DNA of 64,000 nucleotides, from NCBI GenBank assembly GCA_963580285.1, contig OY757025.1:119874223-119938222 (forward strand), written 5' to 3'. The notes beneath the pieces are model-generated. The model was given only the letters and a program-made list of their open reading frames with translations. It ran no database searches and had not been told where the DNA came from. The first letter of the stretch is position 1. Every line of letters begins with the position of its first letter. Positions 37,401 to 49,400 of this stretch are shown piece after piece. The DNA is from Lucinisca nassula. Lineage: Eukaryota > Mollusca > Bivalvia > Lucinida > Lucinidae. Position numbers and translations under genes: made by a program.

Positions 37401-40400
37401 TCACAATCTATATTTTGATCAGAAATAAGAAAACTATCACAAATTTTCATCGTCATATTTTCATTTTTTCGGCGATAAAGGTGGCAATGTATTTCTATAG
37501 GCGTGTTTGCGTAATGTAAATACATTATTTTGGTTCTTGATGGGGAATATTGTGTCACATCCCCCATCACTCCCAGAGCGATATTTGCCCGAACCGTAGA
37601 CGGGAAACATGGGATCATATTCTCCGTCTGAAAGCTAGGAACAGGTGGGGAAAGTGATACCATTTTCCCCGTCAAATATCAAAATAACTTGTTTTGCAGG
37701 GCGCTTCGTCGAACCGCTATTCTCCGAAAGTATGAGGACCCAGCTGTTTGGGAAACTATGCCAGAGGACCTTTTGATCAAGAGAAATGAAGGTTATGCAG
37801 CAATAGAGAAACACATGCAGGAGAAGAGGATTAGTCTGTGCACTGTGCAGGCTAAAGAGGTTCTAGGGGATGTTGAAACCTTGCTTGGGCTAAGGTATTT
37901 GCTTTTCTAACATAGACATACTTTATTTCAGTAATCAAGGTCATCGGCCCATAATACAACATATATACAAAATGAAAGTTGGAGTGACAGGCAATCATAT
38001 GAAAATACCACATCGTATTGTTCTACGTATACCACAAAGCTTTGTAAATTATGCATTATTCAAGAAAGTATTTCTTAATGCAAACGTATGTTTTAAATAT
38101 TTTGCTACCCCCATTATACTATCCACGTCATTTGCGGCTATTATAACATAAAACATATTTAAAATCTTGTTTCGAATCCAAGATGGTTTAAATATCATTG
38201 TCTCTATTTTTATTTTAAAATATGTATTTCGTACATGTATTTCATCATATGCTCTACATTCAAAGAAAAAGTGGTATTCGTCCTCTATAATATGCATATC
38301 TGTTTTAACATTATAAAGGTATTGAGTTTCAAAAGCACTTGGAAAACCTCCGATGAACATATACAATATGCGAAGTTTTTAAAAATTGTGAGCTGAACAT
38401 TCACTATGGGCTGTCTGATGAGGCAGAAATGTCGTGTATCATCACGAAAATATGCCTATATAAATTTGACCCCCTTAAACCCCACTTTTATATAGTAAAA
38501 CTGGTGTTTGCAGGGGTATAAGCTATTTTTCTTATTTCTGCTCAAAACATGGATTGTGGGACTCGTTAGAACCGCCTCGCCGATGTATTTGTATAAGCGT
38601 GTTTTGGTAAGGTATTTTTGCCTGGAGTCGGAGAAAGTTAAGATCTCATTTTGCTTCATTTTCTTTTTTTTTTACCTCGTTCTCTATATCCGTCTTTAAG
38701 CATGTCGCGATATAGGAGAACGACCTTCCGTCCGTTCATCCATTTTTTATCACATAACATCGCGTCTGAGAATGTATTAACGCCATGTATTAAATTTGGT
38801 AATCCCTAGTGGATTAAATATGCAAACATTTGCATCAACCCTAGCGTCAACCTTTATGTTCAAGTTCAACTCTCAACAACTACAGTCAACGGCACGTCAT
38901 TGTCTTCGATGGAATCATTAAATTTCTATGGCTCGAACACCGAAGGCTCCTTTACCATGACTGAGGCCAACCAGTTTCTGAGATTTCACATAAGTTTTTC
39001 AGTTAAGTAATAATAATAGCCGTTGTTTTGAATACGTTTTTGAATCCCTAGAAAAATCCATAAAATTAGGGATATTCTAGGGCGATGTTTGCTCTTGATA
39101 TATCTTGATGGCGTATGATGTGTGTACTCATTAGAAGCGTCTACGTGAGGCAATTCGAATGAGAACACACATCATACATTTGTGTTGAAAAACACAAATA
39201 TAATCCCAAATTTGCTTCCATGCCATTAACCCTCAGTTGTTTGAATTACCCTCAACCAAAAAATTGTTCATGGTCCTAAATTGGTTCGAGTCTTTGGAGA
39301 TCGACTATATATGTTCTGCAGTCTTTTTTCTGCCTTTGTAAGAGACTGCTTATTAAATTATCACCGAGGCTTAACAACTGCAAGAATGCTCAATCCATAT
39401 ATGCCTAACGGCCCATTTTTGGGACATTGGGAAACAATGTAGACCAAGATCAGTCGCCATTGAACTGATCTTGGTCAACATTGTTTGCTTAAAATTTTGT
39501 TTTTGTAAAAAATCCCAGAAACAAACCAAACCTGGCACCCCTATATTTACAAATGTATCATTCTAAACTCATTTGGTGGAATATTCCATTGTCATATGTG
39601 GGTTAAATCGGATCAGTGCAACTTCAGGAAAGGCATAGCTTTCTCTCAGAGAGACTGCTTATTGAATGATCCTCTAGGCTTGAACAACAGCAAGATATGA
39701 GGCTCCTGATGCTCTGTCTCTGGTCGGGCCCATCGGAGTCTAACTGTTGGTTTTCTTTTGCTCCAGCATTTCAGTGGTTTCTTGCTGTCGAGTCCTCACC
39801 GTTGTCTCACCTCTGTGGTTCTTTGATTTTTTTTGTGTTCACGGAGAACTGCACTGACGAGTTAGGAGGCCTTCATGCGGACTGAACAAATTATTTGTCT
39901 AAATCGCGACGGAAGTAATTTAGACAAATACTTTGTTCAGTCCCCATGAAGGCCTCCTAACCCCTCAGCATTTACCCCTTTTCTTCGTTTGGTTTGATGG
40001 GCATGGTGAGCGAAGCTTGCTTACCAAGAAATGCTTACTATCCGCGTACGCCTGATTACACTCTTCTGGAGACCATGTCTGTTGATTTGAGCATTGATAT
40101 TTGCCATTTTGTCTATGGATTAATGATTTTGGATTAACGCTTCGGTACTACGACCTAAACGACTTGTAATTCATCATCGTGTTTACATGTCCGTGAAAAC
40201 CGCATTCTATATAGTGAAAACTTGTATATTTAAGTCAGGTTACTAGACATTAAACATCGCATTAACACACCTTTATATATCTATTTTGTTTATTTAGTGT
40301 ATTCTTTGCTTCCAAAGGATCTAACTATTCAGAACTTATTTACAGTGATAAACATTTAATTTTCTCATTTCTGCTCAAAAAAAACAAAGATTCTGAGCAC

Positions 40401-43400
40401 TCGTTACAACCGCTTCGCCGAGGTGCTTCTACGAGTAGCCACAATCTATGCTTTGAGCAGACATATGAAAAATATCTGAAGTATTATCCCATTTTTTTGT
40501 GTGTGTGGTCGAAAAAAGTTCAGTATATTTGAACTCGCGGGTATTCATTATAACAAAAAAGTTTATCCCTTTTCCTCAACTCGTTTAAGAAATTCAATAA
40601 TATATGAACACTCATATTAGATTTATTTGTTCTTTGCAAATGAAGACCACAGCCATCACAAAAACCGCCTACATAATTTTTACCCCTTCGAACCCCACTT
40701 TTATATAGTAAAACTGGGGTAAACATGGGTAAATCTTATTGTTCTTATTTCTGCTCTAAAATATAGATTGTGGGTACTCGTTAGAACCGTCTCAATGAGG
40801 TGGTTCTAACGAGTACAACAATCTATATGTTGAGCAGAAATAAGAAAAATGTCGTAATTTTTCATCTTAAAATCTTCATTTTTTCGGCGAAAAAAGTGAC
40901 AATATATTTGTATAGGCGTGTTTCCGTAATGGGTTCTGAAGTACGGATAGACGTGTTATGACCACCATCCAAAACGTAAGGGGAATGGGTACACCTTCAG
41001 GGGAGGCAACTCCTGCAAAAGTGTTTTTGTCGCCCATGTCAATAGGGGTCAACTCTTAAAGGAAAGAATTTGCTCCTCAGGAGCAAATTCTTTCCTTTAA
41101 GAATTGACCCCTTTTTCCCGTGTGACAGAGCTTATAGAAAAGGGAACAGGAAGTCCCGAAAGTTGTCTCCCTTTGAACAATGGTGGACACCAGCTGAGTT
41201 TTCGGTTAGCTCCGCTCAGTCATTACTAGGATCATTTTGTCCGATTGTAGCAATTACTGTTCGTCCTAGGCAAAAGTGTGATATATTAAAGCTTCTGGAG
41301 GGCAATACAGGCTCAGATCAGACTGCGTAGATGCGCAGGTTGATCAGAGTTTTAGCTGATCTATCATGGAATGAAGCACACAGCTTTGTATCGGCGATGT
41401 GCCATTATGTTCCCTAAGACTTCCAGCTCTGTCAGTCTGTCATCTCTGACTTCGAGTTATCTTTTCTTTTACTATTGTATTTGTTTGGTATTACAGCACC
41501 TACATGCAGAGTGTCCGATGTACCGCAAATACGGAGTGTTTTATTCTGGACACCAAAAACTTCGAGCGTTTGATTGGCAAAAAGAACAACGTGCAGACGA
41601 CCAACATCATGCGAGCTTACGTCATAGCCAAACTCAGTACCCGGATGAACATGCGGCATGCAGACTTGATACCTTTACTTGGATATTTACATCAAAAGTT
41701 GACTGAACAAACGTTACCGCCAACGCAAAAGGTTGAACCTTTTAAAACAGCGAAATCATTGCCGAACATTAACGAGGAAGTGCAGCATTTGCTACAATAT
41801 TTCAGAGACGGGAAGGATGTTATGTTGATTAAACCAAGTGTTCCAGGTGGGGTCGAGTTTATTAGTCGAGAGAGTTTAAAGACAACATATATATTTTCAA
41901 CTTTTAGAAAGTTATGCAACAAAGTTAAACAACACAAACACTAATTGGATATATTGTTGTTATCTCATATAGTTTCAGTAACTTTTACTTTCCTTATTGC
42001 CTTTTTCTAAAACATGTGATTATTTTTCAATGAATTAAGAATTTCATGTTGTGTACTTGTAAAAAATAGGGGGTGGTCGGGTGAAGCAAAGGTGAGGTTT
42101 ATGTTGCGTCACTGGTGTGTCCATCTGATATTGGCTAACACCTGGATAAGGCCTTCTGTCCTTGAAGCAAGTAATGGTAGAAGGGGTTATAGTTATGATT
42201 TTTTTTATTTCTACACTTCCAGTCATTTTCCTCTTTCTGCTCTGCCCCCACCCCCGCGCCCCACACTTTCATCTCCTCTGTTATATCTTCCATCTCCTTT
42301 CTCCCTTTCTCTTGCAGATGATACAAAATGACCCACAGTTGGCTTTTCGCTATTGGTGTTTCCATTAGGATATAGTATATGTTGTTTCATGTTTGTGTTT
42401 CTTTCCCTTTGGTGTCTCTGATTGGAGCTGTGGGTTAATTGTATAGATTCCTGATCATTGCCTCAACTTCTATTTTACATAATGATTTGATTTATGCAAA
42501 ATAAACTATTCAGAAAGAATATGTTATTCATATATTATCATATGACATCGTGTCTTAGAATGTAATAACGCCATTTAGATAATTAGACCATTCTCTAGTG
42601 GATTAAATATGCAAATTAGATACATAAACCCCTAAACGTTATACGTATGGTGTCCTTAACGACGTCGCGTTACTAATAGTGGAATATTGACATGTTTGTA
42701 AAACAAATGTGAATAAAACCATTTTTAAATGCCAAATGATAAACAGAATCTTGCGTCCGTGCTCATGTATAATTGACTGTATTAAACGAGTTGAGCAAAA
42801 GGGATAAAATGCGAGGCTTTGCTCGGCAAAACCTCGCAGTTTATCCCTTTGCCTCAACTCGTTTAATAAATTCAATAATATTGAAGCACTCATGTAAGAT
42901 CCTCTATTTATTTTGTTCTCCAGGACTGGTTTATTACAAGGAATTGATGCATCAGAAAGCACGCGACAGAGCTTTACAGCGGAAATCAAGTAGAACTGGA
43001 GACAGCATCAAATTAGGTTCAGTTTATAAAACAAGAGCCAAACGAAAACCTCGGAGCATGCTACAAATCAGAGAATCGCTTAGACAAATGATGGAGAACG
43101 AGCTGATTGAAATGGAAAACAAGAAAATGCAAAAGAAGCTAAAGTCTAGACATCCGTCTGAACCAAACACAGGTAGAACGTCTCAAACTGGACCTACTCC
43201 ACAAGTTATGGCTTCACCAGGTCTAAATGAAGCCAAAATGCCGGACGAAAACAAAGCTGTGAAAAACACCAAACCAAGTTTATCACAAATGGCGAATGGT
43301 ACATCCCCAAAACGGGTATACATCAATTATTCTCCAAATACTAACGATACAAGTGTAGAAAGTGAACAGACAGTGCAACAGCCTGTGCTTGTAACAGAAG

Positions 43401-46400
43401 TATCTAAAGACTTGAAAGACAACCAGCAGGTTTTACCGGCAATTAGAGAAGAGAAAACACAGGAAGAAATAGTATTGCATAAACCTAACTTTGTGCCAAA
43501 TATAAACGGTCATATTAAACCTACAGATACAAATAAAAACATTGTTAGAGAAAGATCAAGTGATTCCAGTTTTAAGGATGAAATTCCAGCTAAGATTGAG
43601 AGACCCTCTGAATTTAAAATCAATTTGTCTCAAGATAAAGGGCATATTGTCACACCTAAATCTAAGAAACGAAAATCTCCTGTACAAAATTCGATATCGC
43701 CAAAACCAAACTCGAAATCGCCGAAACCAAAATCAATTTCACCAAACCCAAAATCAAACAATCACATTCATGACGCCACTCAGTTCAAAGCAAATGTTCC
43801 GAAACTACCTGAAATAAACATTGAACCAGATGCTGTTGAGAAACCTGACATGTACAGAAAAATTTCATCAGACAGTTCTTATATGAAAGAGGAAGTCGTT
43901 CCAGAGAACCAGATGCCAAAAGATAAAGCAGTTTCGGAAAACTGGCAGACAGCTATGGAGTTCGTGAATGAAAGAATTCAAAAAAGGTTCGTTGTTTTGG
44001 CATTCTAATCAAGATACTGTGCCTCGATGCTTTTAAATCATTTATAACGTCACCCATATCACTATTTCGTCATAATCGTCACCGTTTCCACAGACAACGC
44101 CATAGTCATTCGTATGTTCCATCTTACTTTAAATCATTTTTGCTCACCTTAAGAAAGTACAGGGAATCGAATCATTACGAATACGCACCCATGTGATATA
44201 TTGCCCTATTTTATAACCCCCAATAAGTTGCTTTTCGGGTGAAATTTGTGACATGTTTCTTATTTATGCTCCGAACATAGGTTGTAGGTGCTCGTTAGAA
44301 CCACCTCATTGATGCGGTCCTAACGAGTACCTACAACATATGTCTTGGAGCAGAAATAAGCAAAACAAGGTACATCTCTGTAAACCCCTGTTTTCTCTAC
44401 ATCAAACGGGGTTTAGAGGGGTGTTCATTTCATGATTTGTTAACCTGATGTATTGCCTTACCCATACAAATGTTGGCGTCGCATTTGGTTAAAGTTTATC
44501 TGCAAATAAGTTCTGAATAGTTAGATCCTTTGGAAGCAAAGAAAACACCAAAATAAACGAAAATAGCAGACTCGGTTTCATTGAGTCTGTTCATGACCTG
44601 TACTGAAATGTGCTACACCGGCCACGCCCCCTAGCACAGGCTTAAGCAGAACTCTATTTTCAAAATGTTTCTAAATGAACTCAATGATCCCAAAGGACCA
44701 GAAAATATAATCTGCACTATAATGAATCTACGGGGAGACTGTTACATGTGGGTTACGGGGTCCTGCAAACCCCCATGCTGACAAGACAACCGAGCGCGAT
44801 CTCTGACAGTTGTACGGGCAGCTGTGGGGTCAGGCACAAGAAAGATATCAAATGAATGACATGAATTATTTACAGCATCTATATACAACAATACTAACAC
44901 AAAACATCACATTTAGTTGCTTCTGTAGCCCACTCTCAACGTCCGCCCCGAAGGCAAAACAATGTTCTGTGCTCGGAACGGGTGACGTGAATGCCTACAG
45001 AAGCAAACAACAAAAACAACAACAAAATAAAAAAAGAAACAACACAAGACGCGACTGGCCAGTTTATAAGTTCTCTTAATGTGACTCGCGCACTGGTGGC
45101 ACTAGTTTGTCGACCTTGTTGTCGACCACAGTTTGATAAGTATCATTTATCGATCAACGAACTTGGAAGTCCCGGTAACTTCTTCGTTTGAATCGCCTGA
45201 ATCGCGTGCAGGTTACGACCTGTTTAGAATGGTCTCAGGTTGACCTGTTTATTTTTGCTACGACGTCTGTTATTGGGTTTGTCCGCCCTTGCTGGCTGGA
45301 CTCTAACCGACAGCGTCGTACCAATGCCTGCTGCTATCTTGCAGGGAGTAGCAGGTCACCACAGATTGTGGATACAGTTCACAAAACATACATGATATAT
45401 CATGATCCCCCTCCCGGAGAAGTAAGAATATGTTCATGCATATACGGTTATTGCGCATGCGCCGACCAGACACACAGGCTGACTAGTACATGCGACAAAT
45501 AACTGCACAGCAGAACTCAACTTGACTGTGCTTCAGATTATCAGCACCCAGCGCTTGACAAAAGAATACACAAAGTCTATGTTTCCTTACTGAGCACTAC
45601 AGAAATCAATTAATGCTCACTACTACTGAGCATAATACTCATAAAACTGGTGCTCACTACATTATCACAAGTAAGAGGCAATTGAAAAGACCACGCCTTT
45701 GCCCTACCTGGTCAGACGCCAATTACAGGAAACATAACAAACTCTATTTCATATCCTTCTCCACGACACGGCTCACAAATATAGCTATTCACAAATTCAT
45801 TACATTAACAACAGATAGAAACTACAAACAGAAAGACTTTCATCTATTCTCCACAACATTTGTTAGTGTCTCATAAGGGCCAACACTGTTTGACGTAAAT
45901 TATCTCTGTATTTTGGTAGGCACCACGTCATAACCGTCCTCGTGACGCTGATGACGCAGCTGACGTCATCCACGCCGCTCAGGCCGTTATGACGTGTGGC
46001 GACCAAATACTCTCACTTATCATTATCACGTTCTTTATATGTAAATACATGCACAAACCGAGTTCTGAGACAAAAACGGCATCATTACAAAATGAACTCG
46101 TAATTCTTCTTGAACAAAATTATTTCTACTCAACATAAACACGCTTGTAAAATTAAATTCATCACGTTTCATCATCACGGATAACCCGACAGGCTCTTGT
46201 AAGAGTTTGCCCTGATGATGAAGATATGGTTAAACCCGTCTTAATTTTACGTCCCCTCTACACCTAATATCATACAGATAAAAATCAAAAATGAGTTCCT
46301 TTAAGAGCAATGAAAACATTCATAAGAAAGAAGATGGGTCATACTACGTAGTTTCGGCTAATAAAGCCTCATCAGAGACCCTGTAATGATCCGGCAAAGA

Positions 46401-49400
46401 AAGCCAAAGAGACGGGACCACGATTTTCTAACCACAGCTAGTCAAAAGTCCTGGATCAAACAAGTGACCCGGCGTTTATTAATTACATTCTACAAAAGGG
46501 GTCTAAAAGCCTAAATGAATCTAGAATAAGCGGGTGTCCAAACTTTACGTCTCACCAACATCTAGGGTCAGAATAAGACAGGATCTCGCTTAAAAAGACT
46601 CATTCTACTTCTGGAGAAGCCTGGGATCGATCCTGCGACCTCTAGCTGGCAAAGCTAGTAGCCTAATCACTACACCACAGATGCTTCAAAAGTGAATTCA
46701 GAATAGGCTTCAGATAGTTGGGGTATAGTAGAAGTAAACCCCTCCAAAACCTACAAGCATACAAAAATAATACTAAACATAGATTTAACATACCTTTCAA
46801 TATATTCTCACTGTCCCGTCACCATGTTGTGTGCATTCGTTACAACTTGACCTGCTGCTGAATAGTGTTCGTTTTTCAGGGTTTTTATATCTATGAATAC
46901 TACCGGAAAATCATACATACTCATATTAGCTCGCTTAAATCGTGGCGAGATGAAGATACCGTCCACAATTAAAGCCAGATAGCAAAAATCGAGTAGATAA
47001 TGGATTCGCGTTCAAATAGAATTTCCCATAGGGAAAAATGATGAAACGACCCTATAAATCAATGGCATGACTCCCGTCCAAACGAACACACACACACAAC
47101 ACGTGACTTGAATGAAAATTATATATGGCACAATTTGGCGGTTGGCGATTTTTAGGCAAATTTTATAGAAATCAGCCTTATAGCGGCCCCCTGTATTGTA
47201 AAATCAGATCTCCACAAACCACTCATGTATACATCGTATGATATGTGCATGATTTGTGCATGGAGCAGCATATTTTGCCTACCGTATTTCACCTAAAATA
47301 CCCAACTCGCACCGCCTTACCATATACCTACTAAAATAATTTAGATGTGCATAAGCACTAGAGAGGTTTCCTATTCCATCTCGTAACAGAGACTTATTTA
47401 CAAATATATTTTCAAACCCTTATTTACAAATATTTTTTCAAATCAACTAAACAACACAAAAAATTATTTAACATATTTTGCTTACTTAATTTCCGAAGAT
47501 TCGTTGCTTATATTTAACTTTTTAGAAGATTATAATTTTATCCATTACGATAACAAGTCCGTGAAACAAAGACCCCTCTAAACCCCACTTTATATAGAGA
47601 AAAGTGAGGTTTACGGGGGTATACATTATCTGTCTTATTTTTGCTAAAAACATAGATTGTGGGTACTCGTTAGAACCGCCTCATTGAGGCGGTTCTAACG
47701 AGCTCTCATAATCTATGTTGAAAGCAGAAATAACAAAGATGTTATCATTTTTACCCAAAACGTATAACTTCTGACACCATGTTGGACGCCATAATTTCAC
47801 ACGGACATGTTTATCTAATGTATATTACTTCCCCTGGTTAGACATGTTCTTTAAAAGTGTTATCCTTTGGAAGCAAGGAATACTGCACAGAACTGAAAAG
47901 TATGGTTGTACATGTCGCCCGGGCCAGACCAGCTAGTTAAGGTCAATAAGGCCATCTCAGTGACCCTCAGATATTTCGAAATTCCTCGACGGAATCAATG
48001 ATCGCAAAAGATAAGAAAATTTATACCAAACTGTGATGAAAATGTTGATTGCCGGCTCTGAGTTCAATTCAAGTCTGATGAGTTTTTCTTGATTAAAACT
48101 CGTTAACAAGTATTCTGCTGTGCAATATTTTAGGATTGTTTCCAAAAACTTGAAGACATAAATTCTATTCTTTTTAAAACGCACTAGCTTAAAACATGAT
48201 TTCTTGTTCAATTGTTCCAAGTGGTACTTTTTAGTTCTTTCTCAAATGTTGCTGTTGAAAGAAGTTTCTAATTAAGCTCTAATACCTGTTTCCGTTTATA
48301 TAGCCACGACGTTAATCCTATTTTAAAGAAATGGAAAGTACTTCCTTGTCAAAATGTTACTTCTTTTCGCGGCCTACGTAAGAAATTTACTTATCGCAAG
48401 TACATAAAATAGAAGTGAAGGCAATGATCCGGAATCCGTACAATTAACCCACAGCTCCCATCAGCGACACCAAAGGGACATAAACGCAAACATGAAACAA
48501 CTAGAACCTAATGGAAACATCAATAGTGGAAACCCAAAACGACAGTCAGTTTCCCACATAATGGTATAACGGCTATCCAAAACAAAATAATATAAGCGGT
48601 CACACACACTCAAAGACAAGCCATAACAATAATAAACGGCGACAAAAGAGCCGCCATGGAATGGTCAGTGAAACGAATTCCACTGAGGGGGGGGGGGGGG
48701 GGGGGGCTTAAATCCTCGCCCCTACTTCCGTTGCGATTTGGGCAAATATTTTGTGCAGTCCGCATGAAGGCCTCATCACTCATCAGTGCAACATCTCCGT
48801 GAACGCAAAAATCAAACGACCACAGAGATGAAGCAACGGTGAGGACTCGTCAGCAATAAACCACTGAAATGCTGGAGCAAAATAAAACCAACAGTTAGAC
48901 TCGTTAGAACAGTATCGATAAGATTTACAATAAAATGTGTACAGGCGTGTTTTTGTACTGTATTGATTTTATTATGCCCCCAACTTCGAAGAAGTTGATG
49001 GGGCATATTGGTTCTGTCTCATCCGTCTCTCCATCTGTCTGTCCATCTGTCCGTTACGTTTTCACACTGTAGGAAACTCAAGAATGGTTTGAGCTAGGAG
49101 ATCGAAATTTCATATATGGAATGTGCAAAGAAAAATAAGCGGACTTGTCTTTGCCGAGTTACGCCCTTTTTCGGACTTATGCATTGTGGCTATTGGGAAA
49201 CCTTGTGAGCAAGATATCAGGAGAACAACTTGAGCTAGGCTCATGATATTTAGTAAACAGTTTGGGTCTAAGGTGTAGATGACCTGATTAACTTTTGACG
49301 AAATTCCGAAAATATTTAACGGAGTAACGCCCCTTTTCGGGCTTATGCATTGCTGCTATGGGGAAACCTTGTGAACAAAATATGTGAAGAACCGCTCGAG

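Noticed and set aside
38410..38440. 'ctgatgaggcagaaatgtcg' as a minimal hammerhead
   Set aside because: There is no stem II and the second core box is shifted; the flanks do not pair as stem I.
41847..41944. Coding continuation of exon 6
   Set aside because: The frame is open, but the donor at 41847 and the phase-1 fit to exon 7 favour splicing; kept only as a possible isoform.
42773..42923. Coding start for a 411-residue ORF
   Set aside because: The first 50 codons run through the F1 hairpin. A strong acceptor at 42923 and exact phase match with exon 6 show the coding part begins at 42924.
45188..45502. A 104-residue protein gene
   Set aside because: No domain, no homologous motif and no splice or start context; it lies in the non-coding 1.5-kb insertion.
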